Below, piece by piece: positions 8,902 through 22,350 of a stretch of 37,114 nt of DNA. The position numbers and the translations under genes are program-made. The stretch is taken from contig JAJPHV010000031.1 of the NCBI GenBank assembly GCA_021325095.1, positions 1-37,114 on the forward strand. Direction: 5' to 3'. Each line of letters begins with the position of its first letter. Position 1 is the first letter of the stretch. The DNA is from Chloroflexota bacterium (GTDB lineage Bacteria; Chloroflexota; Anaerolineae; Aggregatilineales; UBA2796). The notes beneath the pieces were generated by a model. It saw only the letters and a list, made by a program, of their open reading frames with translations. It was not told the DNA's origin and searched no databases.

Positions 8902-10395
8902 GTGACCCGCTTACTCGGCATCGATCTCGGCACGTCCAGCGTCAAGGCGATCATTATTGACGAGCAGGCCCACATCCTGGGTGTGGGCAGCCGTGAATAC
9001 CCGATCAACGTTCCCCAACCGGGCTGGGCAGAGCAGAACCCTGACGACTGGTGGCAGGCCACCATCCTCGCCATCCGCCAGGCGCAGCAGCAGGCCGGCC
9101 AGCAGCCAGTGGATGCCATCGGCTTTTCCGGCCAGATGCACGGTACAGTGCTGATCGATTCGCGCAAGCAGCCCATCGGCCCGGCCATCATCTGGGCCGA
9201 CCAGCGCACCGCCGACGAAGTGGCAGAGATTACCGAAATCATCGGTGTCGATCAACTGGCGCGCATCGCGGGGACGGCCCCGGCAGCAGGTTTCATGGGG
9301 CCGACAGTATGCTGGCTGCGCAAACATGACCCGGCCCGGCTGGACAAAGCGCGGGCGTGCCTCTTGCCCAAAGACTATGTGCGGTTACGCCTGACCGGAG
9401 ACGTGGGGACGGACGCCACCGATGCCTCAAGTTCGGCACTTTTTGATGTGCGTCAGCGCCAGTGGTCAGACGTTATTCTCGAGGCGCTCGATCTGCCTGA
9501 TCACCTGTGGCCCAATGTCTTCGAGTCGGCGGACGTGGCCGGTGCGCTCACCACATCGGCGGCGGAAGTGCTTGGCCTGGAAGTGGGCATCCCTGTCGTG
9601 GCTGGCTGCGGCGATCAGCCCGCGCAGGCCGTCGGCAATGGCCTGATCGACCCCGGCATCGGCTCGATCACGATTGGCACGGGTGGACAATTGTTTGCGC
9701 CGCAGTCCAGGCCGCAAGCCGATCCGCTGCTGCGCCTGCACACTTTTTGCCACGCGCCCGCAGATCGCTGGTTCATCATGGGCGCGATGCTCTCGGCTGG
9801 CCTTTCGCTGCGCTGGCTGCGCGACCTGCACGGCATGACCGCCGACCCGGACGCCTACCCTAAACTGTCCGCACTGGCGGCGGCAGTCCCGCCTGGCGCC
9901 GATGGACTGCTGTTTTTGCCGTATCTGGTCGGCGAGCGCTCCCCGATCATGGATGCGCGGGCACGGGGCAGCTTCGTCGGACTGGCGCTTGGGCATGGGC
10001 TGGGCCACATGGCGCGGGCCATTATGGAAGGCGTGGCCTTTGCCATGCGCCAGATTCTGGATGTGATGCTGGGCGTCGATGTGCCGGTCAGCCAGTTGCT
10101 GGCTTCCGGGGGCGGGTTGGCTGCCCCGCTCTGGCGGCAGATTGTGGCGGACGTGCTGAACCGTCCGCTGCTGCTGGCCTCCGGCCAGGAGCGGGCCGGA
10201 GTCGGCGCAGCGGTGATCGCCGGAGTCGGCATCGGCACTTACAGCAGCTACGCCGAGGCGCGCCGGGCCGTCATCACGCCTTACGAAGTCACCGAACCCG
10301 ATCCGCAGCGCGCGGCGTTTTACGACGAGCACTACCAGCGTTTCTTGCAGCTTTACCCGCTCCTCAAGCCCGTCATGCACGATCTGACACGCTGA
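8902..10395 (+). CDS. xylB: Xylulokinase-type FGGY carbohydrate kinase
   Basis: 497 residues from a GTG at 8902. An N-terminal actin-like ATPase fold begins with LLGIDLGTSSVKAI (phosphate-1 loop). GWAEQNPDDWW (41-51), GFSGQMHG (74-81, with M79/H80 as in the xylulose site) and PAIIWADQRT (94-103) are typical of XylB. D238 in AGCGDQPAQAVGNG is the expected catalytic base, and TIGTGGQLF (257-265) belongs to the nucleotide site. Length equals the family norm. The reaction is ATP-dependent phosphorylation of D-xylulose to xylulose 5-phosphate, feeding the pentose phosphate pathway. No xylose isomerase or transporter lies beside it, so a related ketose substrate cannot be excluded. Confidence 0.88.
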   Translation: MTRLLGIDLGTSSVKAIIIDEQAHILGVGSREYPINVPQPGWAEQNPDDWWQATILAIRQAQQQAGQQPVDAIGFSGQMHGTVLIDSRKQPIGPAIIWADQRTADEVAEITEIIGVDQLARIAGTAPAAGFMGPTVCWLRKHDPARLDKARACLLPKDYVRLRLTGDVGTDATDASSSALFDVRQRQWSDVILEALDLPDHLWPNVFESADVAGALTTSAAEVLGLEVGIPVVAGCGDQPAQAVGNGLIDPGIGSITIGTGGQLFAPQSRPQADPLLRLHTFCHAPADRWFIMGAMLSAGLSLRWLRDLHGMTADPDAYPKLSALAAAVPPGADGLLFLPYLVGERSPIMDARARGSFVGLALGHGLGHMARAIMEGVAFAMRQILDVMLGVDVPVSQLLASGGGLAAPLWRQIVADVLNRPLLLASGQERAGVGAAVIAGVGIGTYSSYAEARRAVITPYEVTEPDPQRAAFYDEHYQRFLQLYPLLKPVMHDLTR

Positions 10396-10478
10396 TGGTC
10401 GGCAACGTTAGAAAATGCTGCTGGCGAACCCTGAAATTGGACAGCAATTGGAGTCGAGGTCACCTTACCACGTTCAAT

Positions 10479-10512
10479 CCATCGGAGGAACCAGATCTGG
10501 TTCCTCCGATGG
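10479..10512. terminator. Perfect 34-bp palindrome between convergent genes
   Basis: A complete inverted repeat with no loop, centred on AGATCT, whose arms start CCATCGGAGG. It lies between the xylulokinase stop (10395) and the stop of the minus-strand WD40 gene (10528), so its hairpin could end transcription from both sides, although no T-run follows on either strand. A related imperfect hairpin occurs at 11755-11792 after the paralogous WD40 gene. Confidence 0.55.
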
Positions 10513-10527
10513 GAATGAACCAAGCGA

Positions 10528-11727
10528 TTACGGCTTTTTCTGCAAGGCGTTGGCAACCGCAATCAAGTCGGTGGCGCAACCTGGACCGACGTGCTGGTTG
10601 GAGAGTCCCTTTACTTTATCAACGAACGGGCCAAGCTGATTGGCATTGAGGTTGGGCGTCAACGTATCCAGGACATCGGAACGTGCAATACACTTATGGG
10701 CTATTGCCTGTAAATCAGAGAGTGTGGTAGGTGGGACGATAAAATGAAAGCCGGCATTGGTGAACGTACCAGGAGTCGCCGCCACATTTGCGGTGCTGGT
10801 GGCATTCTGGGTTGTCACGTCGCCGTAAGCCAACCGGCCACCAAAAGGACCCCAAGCTGCTTTGAATACGCTATCGCTTGCTTGTACAACCGTCAGGCTT
10901 TGTCCGGCTGTAGCGTCCCAAATGCGCAAGGTATGATCATGTCCTGTGCTGGCGAGTTTGGTTCCATCGGGACTCCAGGCAACCGAGAGGATGACATTCG
11001 TATAGCCCTTGAGCGTTTTATCCAACTGCCCCATGTTAACATTCCAAATCCGAATAACCGATTGCTCTGGCACATAAGAATCGGCACTGGCTATCCGAGT
11101 GCCATCAGGACTCCAGGCTATGAATAGCCCATACTCTGGAGTCTTTATTTGTTTCACACTTTGCCCGGTTGCCGTATCCCAAATCTCCAATCGCTGAAAC
11201 TGGCTGACCGCCAATTGCCTTCCGTCGGGACTCCAGGCGAGCGCTGGCGCTTCTCCGGCTGGTATAGCGCGAAGCTGTTGACCTGTCGCTGCATCCCAAA
11301 CACGTACATTCTGGGAAGTTTCCTCATAGCTTGCACTGGCGATCTTGGCGCTATTCGAACTCCAAGCTACCGATAGGATGCTGGCGGTATGTCCAGAAAA
11401 TGTAAGGGAGACTTGACCCGTCGTGACATTCCAGACTTTCACGGTTTTGTCGGCCTCGCCGCTGGCGAGTTTAGTTCCGTCTGGACTCCACGCCAGCGCA
11501 TATACGCCTCCTCCGCTGTTTTGAAGGGAACGGACAACCTGCCCTGACGTATCAAGGATATGAATGGTGCCGTTTTCAGTTGCGATGCCGATTTGATCGC
11601 CGGTTGAGTTCCAAACTATAGCTCTTATATAGTCAGGACCTGGCGACGCTTGTATTTTAAATTGAGCGAGCGTGAGGCAAGCGATAATGAAGATACCTAC
11701 GAGCTTGACAAGGCTTATGGGTTTCAT
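10528..11727 (-). CDS. Secreted WD40 beta-propeller protein with C-terminal Cys-x37-Cys domain (copy A)
   Basis: 399 residues. A signal peptide (MKPISLVKLVGIFIIACLTL, cleavage probably after about residue 27) is followed by about six or seven WD40-like blades (about 33-305). Blades are marked by repeated AWSPDGTKLAS and by RIWD/VWN ends. The C-terminal ~65 residues (about 335-399) form a separate helical domain with C346 and C384. Part of it is NANQLGPFVDKVKGL; it resembles FIMAH-like repeats. It is a close paralog of the adjacent upstream gene (11810-12997), especially over the last 120 residues. It is probably exported and binds proteins or glycans at the surface; no catalytic motif is seen. 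It lies 82 bases downstream of its paralog and likely shares a transcript. The ribosome binding site is weak. Confidence 0.85.
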   Translation of the reverse strand: MKPISLVKLVGIFIIACLTLAQFKIQASPGPDYIRAIVWNSTGDQIGIATENGTIHILDTSGQVVRSLQNSGGGVYALAWSPDGTKLASGEADKTVKVWNVTTGQVSLTFSGHTASILSVAWSSNSAKIASASYEETSQNVRVWDAATGQQLRAIPAGEAPALAWSPDGRQLAVSQFQRLEIWDTATGQSVKQIKTPEYGLFIAWSPDGTRIASADSYVPEQSVIRIWNVNMGQLDKTLKGYTNVILSVAWSPDGTKLASTGHDHTLRIWDATAGQSLTVVQASDSVFKAAWGPFGGRLAYGDVTTQNATSTANVAATPGTFTNAGFHFIVPPTTLSDLQAIAHKCIARSDVLDTLTPNLNANQLGPFVDKVKGLSNQHVGPGCATDLIAVANALQKKP

Positions 11728-11754
11728 AGGCTATCTAACCACTTACCTCGTTCA

Positions 11755-11792
11755 CCCTATCGGAGGAACAAGGTGCGGCTCCTCCAATAGGG
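11755..11792. terminator. Imperfect hairpin between the duplicated WD40 genes
   Basis: CCCTAT-C-GGAGGA (11755-11767) pairs with TCCTCC-A-ATAGGG (11780-11792) with one mismatch. It lies 18 bases after the stop of copy B and before copy A. Its arms, and the bases beyond (TGAACG-GGTAAG on the minus strand), match the sequence following copy A at 10479. It therefore belongs to the duplicated unit and may act as an attenuator or RNA stabiliser. Confidence 0.45.
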
Positions 11793-11809
11793 ATAAACGG
11801 ATATAGCGG

Positions 11810-12997
11810 TTACGGCTTCTTTTGTAAGGCGTTGGCAACCGCAATCAAATCAGCGGCACAGCCTGGACCGACTTGCTGACTGGACAATCCCTTTACTTTG
11901 TCAACGAATGGGCCAAGCTGATTCGTAGTGAGGTCTGGCGTCAACGTTGCCAAGATATCTGAATGGACAACACACTTGTGTGCGATGGCCTGTAGGTCGG
12001 CGAGCGTTGAGGGCGGGACAATAATGTGCAAGCCAGTGTTGCTGGTCGTACCTGGCGTTGCTGCCACATTTGCAGCGCTCGCGGTATTCTGGGGTGCCAC
12101 ATCACCGTAAGCGAGTCTGCCGCCATACGGACTCCAAGCTGCGCTGAATATTCTGTCATTGGCTTGAATCACAGTCAGGTTCTGCCCTGTCGCTGTACCC
12201 CAAATCTGCACTGTATGGTCAAGCCCCGTGCTGACGAATTTAGTGCCGTCAGGACTCCAGGCAATGGATAAGGGGACATCGGTATGGGCTTGGAAGTTCT
12301 GCACGATGCGACTAGCAGCCACATTCCAAATCTGGATGACGCCATTGGGATAGGCAACAGCGAGTAGAGAACTATCAGGACTCCATTTCACTACGGTACC
12401 GTAATTGTCCATTTTGAGGGTGTCGACCATCTGCCCCGAATCAGCATCCAGGATATCTACCTCGTGCGCCCGACCTATTGCCAGTCGTTTCCCATCGGAA
12501 CTCCAATCGACAGCAACTGCATTCCCCAACTTCAGAGCGTGCAACAATTGGCCCGTCGTCGCATCCCAAATACGAACATTCGCCTCCGTTAGCGCCTCGA
12601 GATTGGTGCTAACTAACCGACTGCTATCCGGACTCCAGGCCACGTGGCGGACCTCTTGAAGGTGCCCACTCAGGCTGAACAGCGGTTGTCCGGTTGTCGC
12701 GCTCCAGATTTTCACCAAGCGATCCATGCCACCACTGGCAAGTTTGGAACCGTCGGGACTCCACTCGAGAGTAAGAACTGCATCAGGGCTATTTGCCTGA
12801 ATTGTGCGCAGCGATTGTCCTGTCGCGTCCAGAATTTGTATCATTCCATCTTCAGTCGCGATGGCGATCTGGCTTCCATCTGCGTTCCAAGTCACACTCC
12901 TAATCCAGTTAGGCGTTTGCGCCATAGCTCGAAAGAAGGTTAAGCTGGCAATTGCCAGGCTAATACAAGCGATTTTCATAAGCCACATGTGCTTCAT
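11810..12997 (-). CDS. Secreted WD40 beta-propeller protein with C-terminal Cys-x37-Cys domain (copy B)
   Basis: 395 residues starting at the ATG at 12997 (MKHMWLMKIACISL), chosen because GAGAGG precedes it at good spacing. An in-frame GTG 14 codons earlier (13039) would overlap the neighbouring stop. A signal peptide ends near FFRAMAQ. The propeller follows with blades marked by WSPDGSKLASG, VRIWDATTGQ and IQIWNV. The last ~65 residues carry the helical domain with two cysteines 38 positions apart (342 and 380 in this numbering). The ending VANALQKKP is identical to copy A. Likely an exported binding protein. It is in the same run as the upstream metallopeptidase (35-base gap) and downstream copy A, suggesting an operon of surface proteins. 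Confidence 0.85.
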   Translation of the reverse strand: MKHMWLMKIACISLAIASLTFFRAMAQTPNWIRSVTWNADGSQIAIATEDGMIQILDATGQSLRTIQANSPDAVLTLEWSPDGSKLASGGMDRLVKIWSATTGQPLFSLSGHLQEVRHVAWSPDSSRLVSTNLEALTEANVRIWDATTGQLLHALKLGNAVAVDWSSDGKRLAIGRAHEVDILDADSGQMVDTLKMDNYGTVVKWSPDSSLLAVAYPNGVIQIWNVAASRIVQNFQAHTDVPLSIAWSPDGTKFVSTGLDHTVQIWGTATGQNLTVIQANDRIFSAAWSPYGGRLAYGDVAPQNTASAANVAATPGTTSNTGLHIIVPPSTLADLQAIAHKCVVHSDILATLTPDLTTNQLGPFVDKVKGLSSQQVGPGCAADLIAVANALQKKP

Positions 12998-13032
12998 AGC
13001 AACCTCTCTATTCATTAAGCATTGTATCCGTA

Positions 13033-15084
13033 TTACCAACCGCGGTTGTTGAAAATGGAAGCCATACGCTGATTCAGCCAGCCACGACGTGCGTCACCTG
13101 ACCCAGCAAGGGTGTCGTCACAGCCATTTACGAGTAGGCTGCAACGCGTTCCACTGACTGGATCAAAATAACCGGGACGCCAGCTAGCATTTTGGAACGC
13201 ATCGTACACCCAATTCAGGAACATATCTGCCGCAGTTTCCAGATTTGCGTCTCCCTGATTCGCATATGGGGCAGCATGTTGTTGGAAATTGGTGATATGC
13301 CGAACAGTGGGATTGCCGTTTATATCATCATTGTTCTGATAGTCAGAGCCAGGTCCGCTTCCCCATCCTCGCTCGCCTCGCCTCCAAACATATAGCCCAC
13401 TCGTCTGCTGAATGTTTCCCATCACGGTGTTGCTAGCGTTGTCAAATATGAAATTGACGTTGGTTTGGGAATCAGCAGTCTGATTCACGTAATCTGAAAG
13501 TTTCATATTGCTGCCTATCCCGCTTCGGTAGTCGAATATGTGTCCCAATTCATGCGCAATCGTATACTGAGTGATAGTCATATTGGGATCGCAACTTATG
13601 GTTCGGGTAGGGGTATCGCACACGCCACCTGATCCATTCTTCGCAACCGTGATATACGTGTTTGTTTGCCCAAGAGTGACTCCCATGATCTGCCGGAAGT
13701 AGGCGTCGTGAGGTACCTGGGAGTTTCGAAATGCTACAAATCTCTTCGCTGTACTGACCACCGCATCGCGGATGGCGATTTTCTGATCGAGTGTCCAATT
13801 TCCGGAAAGTTGTACGCCGTAGCGCAATAATTCTGCGGTAGGTACATCCGGCGTAGTCGGTGGATTGATGTTACACGGTGATGGGCCTCCGCCGACAAAC
13901 GAGGAGGTTGGGTCGCTCCCCAAAATAGGCTGCACGGTAACGCCGTCTGTAACAGCAGGCGTCGATCCGCCCCACCAATTGGATGAAGCGTTGATCGGGA
14001 TATTAGTGGTTGTATTCCAGATATCGTTCCCCGTATTTCCAACAAAGCTGCTTTGCTGGACAATCGCGCCTTGCGCCCCCGAACTATAAATCGCGCCCCC
14101 AAGGATTGATGGGCCATTGTTCATGAAACGTACACAATGCGCCTGCCAGGTAGGATTCCCCTGGGTGCTCCAATCGGACAGCGCACCGCCCGCCAGATCG
14201 GCGCTATTGTTACTCAGGATTACATTTTCGAGATCGAGTTGTGCTCCATCTATCAGAAGATGAATCGCGCCGCCCGCATTGGATGCTCGATTATTATGGA
14301 AGCGGCTGTTGTAGGCGTACAGGTGACCCACCCAGATGAGAACTCCGGCCCCATTCACGGCGTTATACTGAGGAAGGAAGGAATAGCCATTTTGGATGGT
14401 TACATTATGGAGTTTTACCTGGGCACCAGTGTTGACCGTCATAATCCCGGCCATGTCAGGGGAAATATTGGGAGGTGCCTGCTCGATGAAAGTGTTGTCG
14501 AGTCCTCGACCATAGATTTCGACGTGCTTAAAGATCACCTGAGTGCCGAGAAGCGTGATGTGGGACGTTCCTCCAGGCGGAACATCAAGGAAGATCACAT
14601 ATGGGCCGTAGGTGTTGGGGTCGTTGTTGTTAACGGCGCTGATAGCCTGCTGGAAACCATCCCAGTCATTCGCCGCAATCCGTGCATAGTCTTTGCCGAT
14701 GTAGGTATCGTTGGCAATAAGTGGCCGTATCACGCCTGGCGGTAACGTCGGCGATGCAAGCGACGTTGGTGTGGGGCGGGCCGGAGTCATTGGAGCGGGC
14801 GGCTGTTTCGTCGGTTTTCGAATGCACGGGGTCGCTGTTGGCTTCCTATCAGTTACCCCGCCGGAAGCATTCGGGGTCGGCCCACTACCTGGTGTTCTGG
14901 CAATAACTTGAAGAGTTGGCGCGATTTTGCCGACAGCCGTGGGGCCTGGTTGGTCAAGACAAGGCACATCGGTTGATTGTGGCCCGGCTGCGACTGTCTC
15001 AACAACCGGAACGATAAGGAGTATTGAAGTGAAAAGAAGTAAGACTAGGCAGGCAATCATCAAGGCAAAAGACCGGATTCGCAT
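13033..15084 (-). CDS. Secreted right-handed beta-helix / HExxH zinc metallopeptidase fusion
   Basis: 683 residues. An N-terminal signal or anchor helix (MRIRSFALMIACLVLLLFTS) is followed by a Pro/Thr-rich linker (about 40-118). A region of beta-helix type (about 160-400) is rich in N/G turns, with repeats such as LHNVTIQNG, AYNSRFHNNRASNAGGAIH, LENVILSNNSADLAGGAL and MNNGPSILGGAIYSSG. The C-terminal part has TIAHELGHIFDYR with the zinc-binding HELGH at 511-515; E616 in NLETAADMFLNWVY is a good third-ligand candidate (gluzincin-like). Expected role: an exported protease whose beta-helix binds a polymer or surface. It is the first gene of the minus-strand run with two propeller proteins. I do not recognise this exact architecture. 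Confidence 0.8.
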   Translation of the reverse strand: MRIRSFALMIACLVLLLFTSILLIVPVVETVAAGPQSTDVPCLDQPGPTAVGKIAPTLQVIARTPGSGPTPNASGGVTDRKPTATPCIRKPTKQPPAPMTPARPTPTSLASPTLPPGVIRPLIANDTYIGKDYARIAANDWDGFQQAISAVNNNDPNTYGPYVIFLDVPPGGTSHITLLGTQVIFKHVEIYGRGLDNTFIEQAPPNISPDMAGIMTVNTGAQVKLHNVTIQNGYSFLPQYNAVNGAGVLIWVGHLYAYNSRFHNNRASNAGGAIHLLIDGAQLDLENVILSNNSADLAGGALSDWSTQGNPTWQAHCVRFMNNGPSILGGAIYSSGAQGAIVQQSSFVGNTGNDIWNTTTNIPINASSNWWGGSTPAVTDGVTVQPILGSDPTSSFVGGGPSPCNINPPTTPDVPTAELLRYGVQLSGNWTLDQKIAIRDAVVSTAKRFVAFRNSQVPHDAYFRQIMGVTLGQTNTYITVAKNGSGGVCDTPTRTISCDPNMTITQYTIAHELGHIFDYRSGIGSNMKLSDYVNQTADSQTNVNFIFDNASNTVMGNIQQTSGLYVWRRGERGWGSGPGSDYQNNDDINGNPTVRHITNFQQHAAPYANQGDANLETAADMFLNWVYDAFQNASWRPGYFDPVSGTRCSLLVNGCDDTLAGSGDARRGWLNQRMASIFNNRGW

Positions 15085-15542
15085 AACACAGCGCTTTCTA
15101 TGTAGGAAAAGAAGGATATGCGCGGTTCTGGAGCAGTTGAATATCCAGGGGAGAATGAACGGGACAATGGAGCGTCGGAACCGTCGAGAATCATATACAC
15201 GTAAATTATTAAGATCAGATTAAGAATTGCTTAGATTGTTTCCTTATTCAATTTATCACGAGATAATAGTCGGATTATTTCCAATAAAGATAACCTGATT
15301 TACAATGATGAAGATCATATAAATTTATATACTTGTATGTTGATTTCGCGTAATATTCGGCACGCATCTTATATCTTTTTAAGTCAATCATAGAAGGGAT
15401 AGGGCAATGAGTCGTAATTGATCGATGCCGGGTCGGGCAACCGGACAGGGCTTATGGACAACGCAAACAGAGTTGGCATGACGCATCATGAGAATGGACA
15501 GGAATACTCCCTGGGAAACTTTAGCCGTCCTGCCAGTTTTGA
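15085..15542. other. AT-rich non-coding region upstream of the beta-helix peptidase gene
   Basis: About 15200-15400 is strikingly AT-rich (for example TAAATTATTAAGATC) compared with the GC-rich flanks and contains no convincing gene. It must carry the promoter of the minus-strand run beginning at 15084, but several TA-rich boxes are possible and none is clearly best. No long repeat or transposase end was seen. Confidence 0.4.
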
Positions 15543-15725
15543 TTGCGTTCTCCATTAGTCGAATACGCTTTCATCTTGGCACTCGTCGCACTTGCAGTAA
15601 TTGTGGCAGGAGCCGTCCTTGGTACAGCGGCACAACGTGGCTGGAACAGGCGGCGTCAAGAAGGAGGTGCCAAGCATTATTTCCTTCGTTTATGCTACTC
15701 AATTTGGTTATTCGCCAGGAGTTAG
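15543..15725 (+). pseudogene. Flp/Fap-type pilin-like fragment
   Basis: The segment reads SPLVEYAFILALVALAVIVA followed by GAVLGTA. This closely resembles the conserved 'LVEYALILALVA' hydrophobic core of type IVb (Flp) pilins, including the Glu-Tyr pair after the prepilin cleavage site. The usual preceding Gly is Pro here. The only in-frame start is a TTG directly after a stop with no ribosome binding site. The tail after the helix (RGWNRRRQEGG) is atypical. It is either a degraded pilin gene whose leader lies in another frame, or a chance resemblance. No tad genes are nearby. Confidence 0.35.
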
Positions 15726-16231
15726 GAAGCGGACTATATGCTGAAATCATCACGGATATTCCTGCCAGTGACCTTTACGGTCAGCACCGACACGGGATTT
15801 GTGACAACCCTGACAACCATCCCAGGGGGCTGGAATGTACAACCTCTATTTACACCAGCGGGCAAGCGAGTAACGACCCGAGCAGGTTGCGCGCCTCATT
15901 TGTGCATTTTCCCCAACGACGGACATTTTCATCGATATTCGAGCATCAGACAAGCAACGGTAACACGCTTTAGCGGCTCGACCCCTCGCCTCGATCTAGG
16001 CAAATGACCAATAGCTTGAAAAACGGGGATCGTGTAGGATGGACAATTTTAACGGAGACTGCTTCGCTAATCTCCACAAGACGCGCATCGCAGCGGGCAT
16101 CGATCCGGCATCAGACATCTGTGTGAAGCAACCCGATACCTGACTCAACCAAGAGTGCCGAGCAACCTGACCTGTTTCGCCCTGAATAGTGCTCCGGGGT
16201 TTCCCCAGGCCAAATAGAGGATTGCAGCCCT
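15726..16231. other. Gap before gltB, no convincing gene
   Basis: An 89-codon plus-strand frame (15738-16007) begins after GGAAGCGGA, a usable ribosome binding site. It shows a beta-rich stretch (TVSTDTGFVTTLTTIPGG) but matches nothing I recognise and degrades into basic sequence. The last ~200 bases form a leader for gltB with a small hairpin (GGAGA / TCTCC, about 16054-16076) and AGAGG at 16216-16220. No well-spaced promoter pair is evident. Confidence 0.35.
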
Positions 16232-20766
<4,535 letters not shown>

Positions 20767-20767
<1 letters not shown>

Positions 20768-22203
20768 TGGCTAATCCACGAGGCTTCATCACCATTGATC
20801 GCATCGAAAGCGGCTACCGCCCGATCCACGAGCGCATCCGTGACTTCCGCGAAGTCGAGAAGGACCTGAACGAAGCGGATCGTAAACTCCAGGCGTCGCG
20901 CTGTATGGACTGTGGCGTGCCGTTCTGTCACTGGGGCTGCCCGGTGGGGAACCTGATGCCCGAATGGCAGAACAAAATCATCGAGGGCGACTGGCAGGCC
21001 GCTTACGAGATTTTGCAGTCCACCGACAACTTCCCCGAATTCACGGGGCGGATCTGCCCGGCCCTGTGCGAGGCGTCGTGTGTCGTGGCGATTGGTGGCA
21101 AAGCCGTGACGATCCGCGAGAACGAACTATCCGTGATCGAACGCGCGTTCAGAGAGGGCTACGTCCAGCCCAGGCCGCCCAAGCACCGCACGGGCAAGCG
21201 GGTGGCTGTCATCGGCAGCGGCCCGGCAGGGCTGGCCTGTGCAGACCGGCTGAACAAGGCAGGCCACACCGTCGTGCTGTATGAAGCAGCTGACCGGGTC
21301 GGCGGCTTCATCCGCTACGGCGTGCCGGACTTCAAGTTGGAGAAACACGTCATCGACAGGCGTGTCAACATCCTCCTGGAAGAGGGCCTGATCATCAAGA
21401 CGGGCGTCCGGGTCGGCGTCGATCTGCCCGTCGAGGAACTCAAAGCCAACTTCGACGCAATTTGCATTGCCATTGGCTCCAGGAAACAACGTGAACTGCC
21501 CATCGAAGGGCGCGATCTGGCAGGCATCCACCAGGCAACGGTGTATTTGGAGCAGCAGAACCGACTCGTGGCTGGCGATCCCATCCCCGACCAGGATCGC
21601 ATCTCGGCGGCGGGCAAGCACGTGATCGTCCTGGGCGGCGGCGACACCGGCTCGGACTGCATCGGCACGGCCAATCGCCAGGGGGCCAGAAGCATCACCC
21701 AGATCGAAATCCTGCCGGCGCCGCCGGGAACGCGCTCGGAGAACGAACCCTGGCCGCTCTTCCCCAAACTCTTCAAGACGACCAGTTCCCACGAAGAAGG
21801 TTGCGAGCGGCTGTTCAACGTTGCCACCCGCAGATTCATCGGCGAAAACGGCCACGTCAAAAAACTGGTGGCCGGACGTGTGGAGTGGCAGCGCGGCGAC
21901 AACGGCCAGTACCGCATGATCGAGATTCCGGGATCAGAATTTGAATTGGACGCGGAGTTGGTCGTGCTGGCGCTGGGTTTTGAGCACCCTGTCCACGACG
22001 GGCTGATCGATGGGCTGGGCGTCAAGTGCAACAGCCGGGGCAACGTGGCCGTCGATGAGCACCGCATGACCAATGTCGAAGGGGTCTTCGCCGCCGGAGA
22101 CGCCAAGCGCGGCGCGTCGCTGGTTGTGTGGGCCATTCAGGAAGGCAAAGAGGTGGCCGCGCAGATCGATGCCTACCTCAACCGCGCTTCCGGCGGCCAA
22201 TAA
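20767..22203 (+). CDS. gltD: Glutamate synthase, small (beta) subunit
   Basis: 478 residues. The N-terminal iron-sulfur region has cysteines C46, C49, C54 and C58 (CMDCGVPFCHWGC) and a second group, C97, C101 and C105 (CPALCEASC), as in GltD and related flavoprotein subunits. FAD-binding motif VAVIGSGPAGLACADRL lies near 146-162 and NADPH-binding VIVLGGGDTGSDC near 287-299. Near the end, GVFAAGDAKRGASLVVWAI is the family's closing FAD-contact motif. It passes electrons from NADPH to the GltB FMN and 3Fe-4S centre. The ATG at 20767 shares its A with the gltB stop; GGGGA lies about eight bases before it. A strong terminator follows directly. Confidence 0.97.
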
Positions 22204-22251
22204 GTGTAGTGCGTGCGAAGTGTCGCGTGCACTACACTTGCCCCCCTTTTC
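22202..22251 (+). terminator. Terminator of gltBD
   Basis: AAGTGTAGTGC (22202-22212) and its exact complement (22229-22239) form an 11-bp stem around a 16-base loop. It is followed by a C-run and TTTT (22247-22250). The stem starts within the gltD stop codon. Confidence 0.75.
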
Positions 22252-22350
22252 ACACGCGCCCTCGACCAATGACACCGCCATCGAGCCGCTCAAGATTCGG
22301 CCTCAGACAGCGCATGAATACGCATCCAAAAGTGCTGTCAGATCGATGGG

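Noticed and set aside
9466..10380. A 304-codon minus-strand frame opposite xylB
   Set aside because: Antisense shadow of a conserved kinase; no domain and no ribosome binding site.
10900..12800. Regular repeats of GGACTCCA about every 110-130 bases, at first sight like a CRISPR or satellite
   Set aside because: They encode the conserved WSPDG of successive WD40 blades on the minus strand; spacing and divergence fit protein repeats and not a CRISPR array.
15488..15973. A 161-codon plus-strand frame in the gap before gltB
   Set aside because: Low-complexity, basic and Cys/Arg-rich translation with no motif. It crosses the pilin-like segment in the wrong frame.
16016..16047. TTGAAA near 16016 as a gltB promoter
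   Set aside because: Possible -10 boxes downstream are at spacings of 13 or about 20 bases, so no convincing pair exists.
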